A stretch of 64,000 nucleotides of DNA from Ktedonobacter racemifer DSM 44963 (GTDB lineage: Bacteria; Chloroflexota; Ktedonobacteria; Ktedonobacterales; Ktedonobacteraceae): assembly GCF_000178855.1 (NCBI RefSeq), contig NZ_ADVG01000001.1, positions 2,951,481 through 3,015,480 on the forward strand. Reading direction: 5' to 3'. A program made the position numbers and the translations under genes. Positions 52,688-61,855 of the stretch are shown piece after piece (the first letter of the stretch is position 1; each line of letters opens with the position of its first letter). The notes beneath the pieces were generated by a model that was not told the origin of the DNA, searched no databases, and saw nothing but the letters and a program-made list of their open reading frames with translations.

Positions 52688-53666
52688 ATATCTGCTCTCG
52701 ACGGCTCGCCCGTTCCGCCAGGTCACGCATTCTCTCAGCCTGGCGGAAAAGCGCATCACAGAGCGCCTGTGGCTCACGTACAATAAATGGACAGCACAAA
52801 CCCGCCAGGTGATACGCCATCCAGTCGAGGTCGTCGGCGTAACACTTAAATAAGACCTGCCGCTCCTGGCCCACCACCTGCTCCAGTAGGGCCATAGTAG
52901 GCGAGACCATGCTTTGGGCCTCCTCTAACGTCGCCTCCAACACAACTTCGATATACCAGCGCGCAGGCGTCATAGGAATGCCCCTTGTAACATACTCAAG
53001 GCAGTTAAAACCTGAGGGGCGCGTAAAGGGCCTCTCGCCCATACTGGCCTCTAACACCCGATCCAGGCGAAAGCTGCGCAGATCCTGGCGCAGATGACAA
53101 TAGCCAACCATATACCAGTAGCCCATGCGATAGACCAGGCCGTATGGGTCTACCTCGCGCTCAGAGATATCCCCTTTGAAGGCCTGGTAAGATAAAAACG
53201 CGCTCTGCTCAAGCTGGGCCGCCGTTGAGAGGACAGAGATGACTTCAGCCCGCGCCACACCCTTAGCGTTCAGGCTCTGGAACTCCAGGGTGTTCTGGAG
53301 GGCTTGCATCTGTCCACGCAGCTCCAGGGGCAAGACACGCTCAACTTTGGCCGCCACCCCTTCAACCGCGGGCGTCGCCTCGGCCAGCCCCAGTTTACGC
53401 GCGGCAAAGAGTCCCAGCGTCAGCGCCAGGGCCTCATCATTGGTAAACATCAATGGAGGGAGCTTGAAGCCTGGGCGGAGATGATATGCGCCGTAGCGCC
53501 CACGCCCACCTTGCACAGGAATGCCCATGCTCTGCAACATTGTGACATAGCGCCGAATGGTACGCACATCTACCTCCAGGCGCTCCGCCAGTTCGGGGCC
53601 ACTTATGCGCGCACGCGATTGCAATAATTCAAGTACCGTCAGGACGCGTGTCGTGGGGAAGTACAT
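52686..53666 (-). CDS. WYL-domain transcriptional regulator (DeoR-type HTH)
   Basis: 326 residues. The N-terminal HTH is RISGPELAERLEVDVRTIRR; the linker GRGRYGAYHLRPGFKLPPLM is typical. The WYL domain follows (YGLVYRMGYWYMVGYCHLRQ, SFRLDRVLEA), which in relatives senses nucleic-acid ends or nucleotides. It is divergent from the interrupted YcaQ-like gene 129 bp away and may control it, which would fit a DNA-damage role; the regulatory link is inference. Confidence 0.9.
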   Translation of the reverse strand: MYFPTTRVLTVLELLQSRARISGPELAERLEVDVRTIRRYVTMLQSMGIPVQGGRGRYGAYHLRPGFKLPPLMFTNDEALALTLGLFAARKLGLAEATPAVEGVAAKVERVLPLELRGQMQALQNTLEFQSLNAKGVARAEVISVLSTAAQLEQSAFLSYQAFKGDISEREVDPYGLVYRMGYWYMVGYCHLRQDLRSFRLDRVLEASMGERPFTRPSGFNCLEYVTRGIPMTPARWYIEVVLEATLEEAQSMVSPTMALLEQVVGQERQVLFKCYADDLDWMAYHLAGLCCPFIVREPQALCDALFRQAERMRDLAERASRREQI

Positions 53667-53795
53667 GTGACTGTTCCCTTTCTCAAGATCTTTTGCCAGG
53701 GTAGAGCCAATCAGGACTTATTATACCCTCTTTTGAAGGTATACTCAAAGGCAAGACACTATCAGGCTAATTTTAAAACAGGGTGGGACCATACG

Positions 53796-54035
53796 ATGAC
53801 GACAATCCATATCTCACGCGAGCATGCGCGGCGCTTCCTCACCAGCTACCACTTTCGTCCAACCGACCTGGCCGGAGTCTTTGAGCGCCTGGGCACGGTC
53901 CAATATGATCCGCTCAATCCTGTGGGACGCAATCCCGATCTGGTTTTCCAGGCACGCATTCCTGGCTACCGGGTCGACGACTGGCAGCACGCGGCCTATA
54001 CCCAGCGCATGGTTTACGACGCCTGGGACAAGCAG
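53796..54035 (+). pseudogene. YcaQ-like gene, 5' half, interrupted by the mobile element
   Basis: Starts at ATG 53796 (GGTGGG about 9 bp upstream) and reads MTTIHISREHARRFLTSYHF to DAWDKQ before the sequence changes. Joined to the sequence at 63898, the frame continues exactly (DKQ then ACLVPISNWPLR). Over the 97 residues available, about 75 match the full homologue at 59485-60669. As integrated, the frame runs on for 25 foreign codons and stops at 54110, so this copy is surely inactive. Confidence 0.92.
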
Positions 54036-56167
54036 TCTTTTCCACCCAAGTATCGTTCAACAATCCCTTCCAGTCCATCCATTGTTTCCGGGAGCACCCA
54101 GAGCGCGTAAAGGGGGGCCGCGCTCTTTGCCGTATTGCTTATGGCCTTTTTTATGTATTCTATGGTGGTTTCGTAATCCCTGAAGAGGTATTCCCCATCC
54201 ATCTTAGGCACCATATCCCTGTAGCATATGCCCACGCATACGCCGGGGTCGGCTACCACCTCTCTCTTGATACCCATTAACGCCGTTTGTCCCTGGATAG
54301 ACTGCCACGTCCTACCCGGCAGTAGCTCCAAGATTTCCATGTAGTTCGTGCGCGGATAATGCTGCCTGATGATTTCTTTTTCTTCTTCGCTGAACTTTTC
54401 ACCACGGCTAGGCGATGCTTTCCAGACATATGCCACGTCCAGGCGCGGGCATACAGCATCCAGCCAGTCAATAGACAGGCGTATCCAATGAGGTGAAACC
54501 ACCTCAATCTCTATCCGGTTGATGAGCAGGCTAAAGGCTCTCTGCCTCTGGTCTAAGTCAAAGGTAGGCCATACCGATTCAAAATTGCCAAGCAGGGAAT
54601 GCAACTGCTCGATTTCTTCCGGGCTATCCACCATCCCCAGCTTTTCCTTCTTGGACTCAAGGGATTTCTGGCGTTGCATCAAATCATGCTTTTCTTCTTC
54701 CAGCATTTCATACATAGGATCATCAACGCTGGTTTTCATGCGCTTCTTGGCATTCTCCGTCAATTGGGTCTTGATGCCCTGTATCTGCTGCGGAATGCTG
54801 ACGAAATCCTCCGATTGCTGGTTATAGACCTGATCCAGCGTTGTTTTTACCTTGTCACTCATCGTAATGTCAGCGTTTTCAAGCGCAAGAAGGCGTTCTA
54901 TGACGATAGTGTCAAAGGCGTTTCCCGGAATACAGCACCAGCGCCTTTTTGTCATCTGGTTGTTGCGTTTACGGTATCCCAGATAGTTAAGCGTTGATTT
55001 CTGTTCGTAAATTTGCTCATAAGAGGATATAAATGTCGTTTCATCTGGCGAAGGAGGCGTGAGAATAAGTTTGCCGTGAAAAAGCAAATCGGGCGGCGTT
55101 TCGCGTGTTTCCTGGATACGTGTTTTCCCTCTGTAGTTATCAATAAGCTCGCCTTCCAGCGTATAGCCTTTCAGCCTGGCATACCCTTCAGCAAACAAGG
55201 CATAGTCGAGAACGGCAGGGTGATTATCGACTATGACATCCGGCTTATCATCATCCGGCTGCCACCAGCCTATCAGCATCTCGTTTGTGAACAAGTCTCT
55301 TAACGTCTGGTCAGAGCGGGGCTTATACCCCACGCCCGGAATGCGATGTATGCAGGTCTTGATCAGATATTTTTCCCTGTCCTCATCGGGGATTTCAGGA
55401 AAAAGGTAAGCCATCCGATCGACTTCCCGATTAAGTTTACCGATATTCCAGTCCAACGCCTGCGCCCTAAGTGCGAGTTTGCGCATCTCCTGTGCCCACG
55501 GCTCATAAATCACGATAACCTGGTTTTGCTTTTGGCCTTTTACCGCAAGCCCAGGAGGCAACAGCCGCCCATCATATCCGCCTTTATCCGCTTTGTTCTG
55601 CTTGCATTGCAGCATGTATGCTACATGGCCTGCAATGTAGCCGTAGGCTTCGCGCATTTTATCCTGAAAAGCTACTAAATCTCGGTAGCTGGTAAAGTCA
55701 TAAACTTTGGTGCGCTCATCGCTGGCGGCAGACGATATAGGCGGCACAATGACCTTAATCCGCTTTTCTTCGGCCAGCTTCGTGAAAACGCCTACCTGAT
55801 CCATGTGTTTATTGCGGAAAATCCGGTCTTCCCTCGCAAGAACGATGGTTCCTATGATGCCCTTGTGCATATCCCGGTAGAGGCGATCTAGCTCCGCACG
55901 CTGATCAATGCGCTTTTGACCTGATACGCCAGCGCCTTCATCGTATAGCTCAACCTGCGGTTCCGCGTTGCCATAAAGCAGCTTGGAATATTCTTGCAAC
56001 CCTAGCTGGGTTTCCCTGCTTTCCGCCATTGTGGTATCAGCACCGCTCTTCGATTGCCTTACCAGCACGGCGGTCGTTCGTGTTTTGTCGATTTCCGGCA
56101 ACACTCCGGTGTAGTTGTTACGGCGGTCTTCCACCTGACGGAGTTTGAACGCCTTGGGTTGCGACAT
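54014..56167 (-). CDS. Large serine recombinase (integrase)
   Basis: 717 residues. The N-terminal catalytic domain starts TAVLVRQSKSGADTT (nucleophile Ser near residue 38) and contains YDEGAGVSGQKR and VLAREDRIFRNKHMDQ. The recombinase domain includes HRIPGVGYKPRSDQTLRDLF and NEMLIGWW. A degenerate zinc-ribbon region and a coiled coil (MYEMLEEEKHDLMQRQKSLE) follow, then a C-terminal helical domain (LLPGRTWQSIQGQTALMGIK). The last codons after CLS come from host DNA beyond the att core: integrated form ends SQAS. It lies directly at attL, as expected for the element's own integrase. Confidence 0.93.
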   Translation of the reverse strand: MSQPKAFKLRQVEDRRNNYTGVLPEIDKTRTTAVLVRQSKSGADTTMAESRETQLGLQEYSKLLYGNAEPQVELYDEGAGVSGQKRIDQRAELDRLYRDMHKGIIGTIVLAREDRIFRNKHMDQVGVFTKLAEEKRIKVIVPPISSAASDERTKVYDFTSYRDLVAFQDKMREAYGYIAGHVAYMLQCKQNKADKGGYDGRLLPPGLAVKGQKQNQVIVIYEPWAQEMRKLALRAQALDWNIGKLNREVDRMAYLFPEIPDEDREKYLIKTCIHRIPGVGYKPRSDQTLRDLFTNEMLIGWWQPDDDKPDVIVDNHPAVLDYALFAEGYARLKGYTLEGELIDNYRGKTRIQETRETPPDLLFHGKLILTPPSPDETTFISSYEQIYEQKSTLNYLGYRKRNNQMTKRRWCCIPGNAFDTIVIERLLALENADITMSDKVKTTLDQVYNQQSEDFVSIPQQIQGIKTQLTENAKKRMKTSVDDPMYEMLEEEKHDLMQRQKSLESKKEKLGMVDSPEEIEQLHSLLGNFESVWPTFDLDQRQRAFSLLINRIEIEVVSPHWIRLSIDWLDAVCPRLDVAYVWKASPSRGEKFSEEEKEIIRQHYPRTNYMEILELLPGRTWQSIQGQTALMGIKREVVADPGVCVGICYRDMVPKMDGEYLFRDYETTIEYIKKAISNTAKSAAPLYALWVLPETMDGLEGIVERYLGGKDCLSQAS
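54026..54035 (+). other. attL core
   Basis: GGACAAGCAG, repeated at 63897-63906. It is the only directly repeated sequence at the two junctions of the split gene. Confidence 0.88.
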
Positions 56168-56240
56168 TCCTTTGCCACCTTTCGAATATCAGAAAGCCCT
56201 TATCTACTCATTTTACAACAATACCTGTGTTAATAAATAT

Positions 56241-56312
56241 ACCATAGAATGTATGGTTTTGCTATCATTTGATGGTAAAAGATTGACATATGGGTGTATG
56301 TGATGGCATACT
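56241..56312 (+). promoter_or_regulatory. Divergent control region between integrase and XRE gene
   Basis: Dyad ACCAT-agaatgt-ATGGT at 56241-56257 and another ATCATTTGATGGT nearby. TTGACA (56283-56288), 18-bp spacer, CATACT (56307-56312) point towards the XRE gene. The layout fits a regulator controlling both directions. Confidence 0.5.
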
Positions 56313-56351
56313 AGGATGGTAATAAATCTTTCTTTTTGGAGTGCTTAACCT

Positions 56352-56561
56352 ATGACTTTAGAAGATTACAGGGTTAAGCTTGGATGGTCGAAGGCAAAGT
56401 TTGCCCGTGAAGCTGATATTGACGTAAGAACCCTCAATGATGCAATAGCCGGGAAGCGGGTTTACAAGGCGAAAGCTGGCCAGATTGCCAATGCTATCAG
56501 CAGGGGACTAGGCCGCGAGATAACCTATAAGGATATTGAAGGGCTGAATCTGGCTGACTAA
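56352..56561 (+). CDS. Small XRE/Cro-like helix-turn-helix regulator
   Basis: 69 residues. A single HTH: WSKAKFAREADIDVRTLNDA then IAGKRVYKAKAGQIANAISR. It is opposite to the integrase gene and separated by 184 bp, like a phage or ICE control switch. Likely a repressor of the element's genes. Confidence 0.8.
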   Translation: MTLEDYRVKLGWSKAKFAREADIDVRTLNDAIAGKRVYKAKAGQIANAISRGLGREITYKDIEGLNLAD

Positions 56562-56583
56562 CCATCCAGGCTTAAAGGAGGTG

Positions 56584-56781
56584 ATGCCAAGAAACGCCAA
56601 GGCGCAGAGCCAAGGCGTTCCTCAGAGACTTTTTCTACATTCTTTGTACTGCGCTCCACTCTACCAAAGTAACCGCAGTGCAAATATGAAACAACCTATC
56701 CTTTTACTGTTTTTCAGTGGCGGCAAGGTGCGCCTTATAGAGCGTGCTTTGCTGCCAGACAGGCGTAAAGTCTACTGGTAA
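56584..56781 (+). CDS. Small unknown protein of the element
   Basis: 65 residues from ATG 56584, close behind AAAGGAGG. MPRNAKAQSQGVPQ at the start and VRLIERALLPDRRKVYW at the end; a hydrophobic middle (QPILLLFFSGG). No recognised family. An internal ATG (56686, MKQPILL) could be the start. Confidence 0.4.
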   Translation: MPRNAKAQSQGVPQRLFLHSLYCAPLYQSNRSANMKQPILLLFFSGGKVRLIERALLPDRRKVYW

Positions 56782-56910
56782 TAATACCACGTCCGGGCTT
56801 CGCCTGTCGATTGACGGAGGCAAATATCATGAACGGTATAAAAGGCCCGTTTGATAATTTTATTCCCGTTATACCGATGGAAGATGAGCCTGTACACAAG
56901 GGGAGGTGGC

Positions 56911-58341
56911 ATAGGCGTCAAGTTAAGCCCCAGTAAACCCCATCAAGAAGTTGATGGGAGGTACTGGGGCGCGTACTTCGAGCAGGGATGGAAGCGCTTC
57001 CCAACAACGCTTCACGGATACATGCAAGGGCTTGAGAAAGAGGGATATATCCACGAATGCCGAGGATCAAGAGCGGGAGTTGATCTCGAAGGAGATCAGC
57101 ACAGAGCATCCAATTACGGTGAGGATCATCCCAACAACTCTCAAGAAGAACCCAATGTTCTACGAGCATAGCGATCAGCTTGGCATAGAACTCACAAAGA
57201 ATATGGTCGGGAAGCCGGCTGGTCCATTCATCCACATGCCCATGACTCTTCCAGAGCTTGAAGAGCAATTCCACCTGCCAACGCGCCCGAAACAGCAGCA
57301 GTGCTTCTTCTGCTGAGAGGCGTTCCACAGGCGCATTGGTAACAATCAAGGTCCAGCGAGCAAGGGCAAGGGCATGTGAGGAGAACACATGCCCTTGCTT
57401 CTTGGCCTTGTCCAGCAGATGCTCACGGCGTTTCTGAGCCACCTCATCAGAGACAGGTAAGGCAATAATCCGCGCATTGAGCCAGAGGGAGCGAATGGAG
57501 CCTAAACGGACCGAAAGGTCAATGACCGTGTCGGTCAAAGCGGACAAGTGAGATGCCCGCATCCAAGCGTTGCCCCTCGGGTGTACTCACGACCAAATTG
57601 CCCCGTGGGCGAATGACAAAAACGACCCCTTGTTGGTCCATCTGACGCAACTGCTTGAGGGAGTAATAGGCAGCATCTGCCACCCACACACTGCCTTGCT
57701 CGCAAGGCAGTGTGTGGGTGCTCGTTCGGCTATCATAATCACGTCCCTGATGGAGTGCTGGTCCGTCCAACCTGCCACTGCGCAGATCCCAGCGCACGCC
57801 GAGTTTGACAGCCGATGGAGATGCATTCCCTCCGCTTCCTTTCCAGAGCCAGGCGAGAGCCGATGGCAATTCAATACAGGTAGTATCTTCGAGGAGAACT
57901 GCAGGGAAACGAGCTAGGAGCCCAACAGATAAAGAAGATGCGAGAAGGAGCGTGTGAACTGCTTGCTGTAACACGCTCAAGAGCCAATGCGCTGTGTTCT
58001 TTGTCAAGCGTTCAAAGATTGCTTGTTTACTCACTCTCACCCCCACCGAGTGCGCAAAGCGGGCCAGTTGACTGGGACCAGCTAACGGATGTTTCAGCCA
58101 GCCAAAGACGAGTAAAAGCAGCAAGGTGCTCGCAGAAAAGCAACGATGACGGACAATCAATCCTTGTTCTTGAGCCAAACGAGGCGCATCTTTATAGATC
58201 AATTCCTCTAAGGCCTGGCACAAGGGTGCTATACTTTTCATAGAAAAGCTCCTGTTTCTGATAGCAGTTTGCCTACTTCTATCATGACACAGGAGCTTTT
58301 ACCTGTCAGGCTGAGCTCTCTTCTCTTAACTTGACGCCTAT
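56911..58341 (-). mobile_element. IS4-type insertion sequence, 1,431 bp
   Basis: The terminal inverted repeats are ATAGGCGTCAAGTTAAG at 56911-56927 and its complement at 58325-58341. They are flanked by identical 23-bp direct repeats GCCTGTACACAAGGGGAGGTGGC-type at 56888-56910 and 58342-58364. The insertion lies inside the small Cys-motif gene. Confidence 0.88.
56918..58241 (-). pseudogene. IS4-type DDE transposase, frameshifted
   Basis: Starts at ATG 58241 (MKSIAPLCQALEELIYKDAP). The first frame has DDE residues 1 and 2: Asp in AVLLEDTTCIELPS and Asp in SVWVADAAYYSLKQL, and ends at DRHGH near 57519. The second frame continues from about 57545 with IDLSVRLGSIRS, then WTLIVTNAP and the YREKN-type motif FRARWQVELLFKLWKSHG with the Glu, ending at 56918. 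One base change would rejoin the frames. Without recoding it is inactive. Confidence 0.85.
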
Positions 58342-58597
58342 GCCTGTACACAAGGGGAGGTGGCTTTTCTGCCTTGACCCCACTTGCGGTTGCCACGAAG
58401 AACCGGCGCTGATCGAACCCGTAAATCAGCAGTACCTTGACGGTTTGCTCACCGCCGAGGAGGCCGCCCGCACTATTCAGGGGAAGCAGGTGTAACATGG
58501 CGTATCGTCCGGTGCGGGATATGCGCCCGCAATCATTCGCGCAATCCGCCGATGTAACATATGCACCCCGCCCGCTTCCGAAGCAGCCCCTAAGCCG

Positions 58598-59068
58598 GTG
58601 GCAGCCCAGCAACGCACACAGAAGCTGCCACATACTGAAGACCTGCTGGAAAAGACGTGCAAGCAGGGTAATGGCCTGTTGAACATAGGCATAGGTATGT
58701 GTACGGCGCTCCTGTTGCTCATGTTCCTCCTTAACGTGGTGCTTCCGTGGTGGAACTGGCTTCAAACACAATGGCACTACGGCGATGTGCATGTATCGCA
58801 TTTTGATTTTCACGGGCATCACTTTATCGGTGAAGTTTACCGAGGCTATGTCACCGTTTTTGATGTTCCTAACGGCCATCCTGAAAAAAGTCAGGTTTTC
58901 TTATTGCAAAGCGCCCAGGACAATACGCCGGTACAGTTCGAGACCCGTGACGTGAATAATGACGGCATTACCGATGTGACGGTCGGCACTGATGGTAGCT
59001 CTATCGGTATCACGCTCTACGGCACAAAAGATGGCGTATATAGTAAAACACCACCGGAGAACAAATAA
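58598..59068 (+). CDS. Single-pass membrane protein of the element, N-terminus probably frameshifted
   Basis: The frame from GTG 58598 gives 156 residues: MAAQQRTQKLPHTEDLLEK, one membrane helix (MCTALLLLMFLLNVVLPWWN), then an extracellular beta-rich part containing DVNNDGITDVTVG, an FG-GAP/calcium-loop-like motif. GTG 58598 lacks a ribosome-binding site. A better start, ATG 58497 (MAYRPVRDMRPQSFAQ, overlapping the previous stop), is in another frame and meets this one near 58590, so a single-base frameshift is likely. Unknown function. Confidence 0.6.
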   Translation: MAAQQRTQKLPHTEDLLEKTCKQGNGLLNIGIGMCTALLLLMFLLNVVLPWWNWLQTQWHYGDVHVSHFDFHGHHFIGEVYRGYVTVFDVPNGHPEKSQVFLLQSAQDNTPVQFETRDVNNDGITDVTVGTDGSSIGITLYGTKDGVYSKTPPENK

Positions 59069-59280
59069 TGACGATTTTGGAGTTGCCATTCGACATTGAG
59101 CATCCCGATGTAAAGGCTGGTTTCAGAACAGGTCAGCAAGCGATCTACCACGATACACGGCCAGATACGGATATGGAGCTGGTGAAATTCATGCGTGACT
59201 TTATGGCTGACGAAGCGCAGCGCCTTGCCTATAATGTCGGCTTTCTTCTGGGGCTTTATCATTCTGACAAGCCAAACTAG
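59068..59280 (+). CDS. Small unknown protein of the element
   Basis: 70 residues. ATG 59068 overlaps the stop of the upstream gene (TAATG), so it is translationally coupled. It is acidic, with PFDIEHPDVKAGFRTGQQAI and ELVKFMRDFMADEAQRLAYN, probably helical. Not recognised. Followed by a terminator. Confidence 0.65.
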   Translation: MTILELPFDIEHPDVKAGFRTGQQAIYHDTRPDTDMELVKFMRDFMADEAQRLAYNVGFLLGLYHSDKPN

Positions 59281-59310
59281 CCCACCCTAAAAACATCTTG
59301 GCCAGCGTGC

Positions 59311-59340
59311 GCGCCTCTCGGAATCGAGGGGCGCATTTTT
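59311..59340 (+). terminator. Terminator of the element's small-gene operon
   Basis: GCGCCTCTCG-GAAT-CGAGGGGCGC then ATTTTTATT; one mismatch in the stem. Confidence 0.85.
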
Positions 59341-59484
59341 ATTGCGCGAAGCATGGGCGCAATCAACCTTCTTCTTTTCCTATTGCCCGACATCCTTTTC
59401 CGCAACAGGCGGCAAATCGAATAGCGCCCGGTCGTCCGGCCTGCTCAAAAAGGCGGGGAGAGAAGGAGTAACCTCCTCTGCTTG

Positions 59485-60669
59485 CTACTCAATCGTCATT
59501 GCCTGACGGACCGAGGGCGCTACACCCTCTTCAACGCGCACACTGTTGGCACGCAGGTAGTGGGCGAAGTTTTCGGCGGCCACGTGCAGCGCCTCCAGCA
59601 GGTCAGCCGTGGGCGTCACATCTGGCTCCCACCACCAACGGGTAATCGTCCAACTCCCTCGCTCCAAGCGGCCATCTAGGCGGGCCACAAAGCGATCCCC
59701 ATAGAAAACCGGCAGCACATAATAGCCCCAGCGGCGCTGCGGTTCGGGCTTGTAAACTTCCCAGATATATTCAAAATCGAACAACTGAATCACGCCGCGC
59801 CGGTCCCACAGCAGGCTGTCCAGGGGCCCCAGAAAAAGCATGCGTGGCTCCGACGCGGGATTATCAAGTAGCGGCAGTAAGTTAGCAGGCATGTGATAGA
59901 GCTGTGGTTTTCCTCCGGCATGCACCTGCACCTGGAGCAGTTCACCGGCCTCGACGAGTTGTGCCAGGGCACGCCTGCGCTGCTCGCTCTTGCCACACGC
60001 GGACCAGATGGCAGCCTCTGCGCTCGGACGTAACAAGCCGGTTGCCTGATAGCGGCGGGCCAGTATCCAGCGGTAATAACTCTCCTCATCGGGTGCAGGC
60101 ACGCTGTAATAGTGTGCAGGAATGACGCGTTCAGGCCGGTCGTAATAGTGACGCCCGCCCTGGCGGTGATGGGTCACAAGCATCCCGCAAACCCACATGG
60201 CTCGTAAAGCGCGACTGACGTGTGTAGCGCCGCCCCATTTGTCCTGACCAGGGATGCTCGTACGCAGCTCTTTCTCGAACTCCAGTGACGAAAGCGGCCC
60301 CTGACGATCAATGGCCGCCAGAATGGCCTCCGCTATCCCCACCCGTGTCTTCAAGATCTCGCGGTCATGGTAGGGTCGATGCATGCTGCGGATCATCGCT
60401 CGCATCGGCCAGTCTCCCACCGGAACCAAACATGCCATTTTATCCCATGAGTCGTATACAACCCTATCGGTGTAGGCAGTTTTTTGCCAGTCATCTACTT
60501 GGTAGCCTGGCACTCGCGCCTGCAAGACCAGATCAGGGTTGCGTCCCACAGGATTGAGCGGGTCATATTGCACCGTTCCCAGGCGATCAAAGACACCAGG
60601 CACATCGGTTGGGGTAAAGTGATAATTAGCCAGAAAGCGCCGGGCTTCGGCGCGTGAAAGGGTCAGCAT
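59485..60669 (-). CDS. Full-length YcaQ/AlkX-type protein carried by the element
   Basis: 394 residues from ATG 60669 (GGAGGACACGAGCTG upstream); longer readings lack a site. Winged-helix DNA glycosylase-like family, with RFLANYHFTPTDVPGVFDRL, VQYDPLNPVGRNPDLVLQAR (the family's QxD motif), SWDKMACLVPVGDWPMRAM and the C-terminal FDFEYIWEVYKPEPQRRWGY. It is a close homologue of the gene this element disrupts (about 77% identical by my count over 97 residues). At the att position it reads TGGGATAAAATG rather than TGGGACAAGCAG. It may restore the lost host function or confer resistance to DNA damage. Confidence 0.9.
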   Translation of the reverse strand: MLTLSRAEARRFLANYHFTPTDVPGVFDRLGTVQYDPLNPVGRNPDLVLQARVPGYQVDDWQKTAYTDRVVYDSWDKMACLVPVGDWPMRAMIRSMHRPYHDREILKTRVGIAEAILAAIDRQGPLSSLEFEKELRTSIPGQDKWGGATHVSRALRAMWVCGMLVTHHRQGGRHYYDRPERVIPAHYYSVPAPDEESYYRWILARRYQATGLLRPSAEAAIWSACGKSEQRRRALAQLVEAGELLQVQVHAGGKPQLYHMPANLLPLLDNPASEPRMLFLGPLDSLLWDRRGVIQLFDFEYIWEVYKPEPQRRWGYYVLPVFYGDRFVARLDGRLERGSWTITRWWWEPDVTPTADLLEALHVAAENFAHYLRANSVRVEEGVAPSVRQAMTIE

Positions 60670-60940
60670 CAGCTCGTGTCCTCCGGTTTGTCCCAATTGC
60701 TTTGAGTGTAACATGAAAAGAGGACAGTATTCACCCTGTTTGCGCACGAAGCTGGGAGTGGTAAATGCCCCATGTTTCACGGCATTTCTTCTGAAAGTCT
60801 CTGAATAGATGACTTTCATCCGCAGTGGTGCACTTTGATGTATGGCTCTTACCAAGTAAAAAAGACACCGCTTTATTCCCTCACGCCATCAACTTAAAGA
60901 CCCTAACATTAGCGAACAAATTCAGGAAGTAGAAAAAGCT

Positions 60941-61135
60941 TTGGCAAAATTACGTGCAAGATTTGATGAATTCATCAAGTCAGGCGCTATTGAGCCATGC
61001 AAGTGTAACAGACCCGAGTGTCCTGTTTATTTTATGACACGGCAGGCAGCCCATGATTTGGAACATCTGAGGCACAATGTCATAAGATTATTCCGTGAAG
61101 CATATCCAGTATTTCCTGCCCCCAGCGCATGGTGA
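60941..61135 (+). CDS. Small Cys-cluster protein, start uncertain
   Basis: About 64 residues from TTG 60941; upstream codons remain open back to 60860 but lack ATG/GTG. The cluster PCKCNRPECPVYFMTRQAAH looks like a metal site. No strong ribosome-binding site. Could be a remnant. Confidence 0.4.
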   Translation: MAKLRARFDEFIKSGAIEPCKCNRPECPVYFMTRQAAHDLEHLRHNVIRLFREAYPVFPAPSAW

Positions 61136-61210
61136 AAGGAAAATTCTCTGACATTATTGTTATTAGGTATCCATTTTGTATAAGTAACCATCACAAAGTA
61201 TCATCATCTC

Positions 61211-61239
61211 TTGCATATCTCAAGCAGATAGAGTATACT
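61211..61239 (+). promoter_or_regulatory. Promoter of IS607 tnpA, likely leaderless
   Basis: TTGCAT (61211-61216), 17-bp spacer, TATACT (61234-61239). The ATG begins only 7 bp after the -10 box, so the transcript would start at or next to the start codon. Confidence 0.6.
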
Positions 61240-61246
61240 TGGATGT

Positions 61247-61855
61247 ATGAAGTTATCGAGTTATGCCAAGAAGATTGGGATCAGTTATAACAGCGCCTGG
61301 CGTATGTGGAAACGCGGCCAGATTCCCGGCTATCAATTGCCCACCGGCACCGTGATCATTGATCCGCCAGAGCTTCGCTCGGTTCCGGTCCACGCCGTCG
61401 CTATGTATGCTCGTGTTTCAAGCAGCGAAAACAAAGACAACCTGGAAAGGCAAGCCGAGCGGCTGGTGACCTGGTGCAATGCCCAAGGCTGGTCGGTCAG
61501 CAAAGTCGTCAAAGAGTGCGGCAGTGGCATCAACGATCAGCGGCCCAAGTTTCTGGCGCTGCTGGCAGATCCCAAAATCGGGCAGATCGTGGTTGAACAC
61601 AAAGATCGCGCTTCTCGCTTTGGCGTGGCCTATATTCAGACCTTGTTGGCTATGCAAGGACGGAAACTGGTCATCGTCAACACCGCTGATACCGCCGACG
61701 ATGATCTCATGGGCGATTTTATCAGCATCATTCCCTCGTTTTGCGCTCGTCTTTATGGTCGCAGACAAGCCAAACGCAAGACGGAACAAGTGCTAGCGGC
61801 TTTGCAGCAGAATGGACCCGCCTGTGAGCAAGAAGCCCCAAAAAGCCTCGCTTGA
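61247..61855 (+). CDS. tnpA: IS607 TnpA serine recombinase
   Basis: 202 residues. N-terminal MerR-like HTH (MKLSSYAKKIGISYNSAWRM), then the resolvase domain with AMYARVSSSENKDNLERQ (nucleophile Ser) and VVEHKDRASRFGVAYIQTLL. It cuts and exchanges strands at the element ends. Overlaps tnpB by 44 bp. Confidence 0.93.
   Translation: MKLSSYAKKIGISYNSAWRMWKRGQIPGYQLPTGTVIIDPPELRSVPVHAVAMYARVSSSENKDNLERQAERLVTWCNAQGWSVSKVVKECGSGINDQRPKFLALLADPKIGQIVVEHKDRASRFGVAYIQTLLAMQGRKLVIVNTADTADDDLMGDFISIIPSFCARLYGRRQAKRKTEQVLAALQQNGPACEQEAPKSLA

Larger units (their letters stand above)
56829..58495 (+). pseudogene. Small Cys-motif protein split by the IS4-type insertion
   Basis: ATG 56829 follows GACGGAGG. 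Deleting the IS and one copy of the 23-bp direct repeat gives one frame of about 70 residues: MNGIKGPFDNFIPVIPMEDE, then PVHKGRWLFCLDPTCGCHEE, and ending AARTIQGKQV at 58495. The C-x5-C-x-C-H cluster could bind a metal. Its TAA overlaps (TAACATG) the start of the following gene. Inactive as it stands. Confidence 0.75.
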
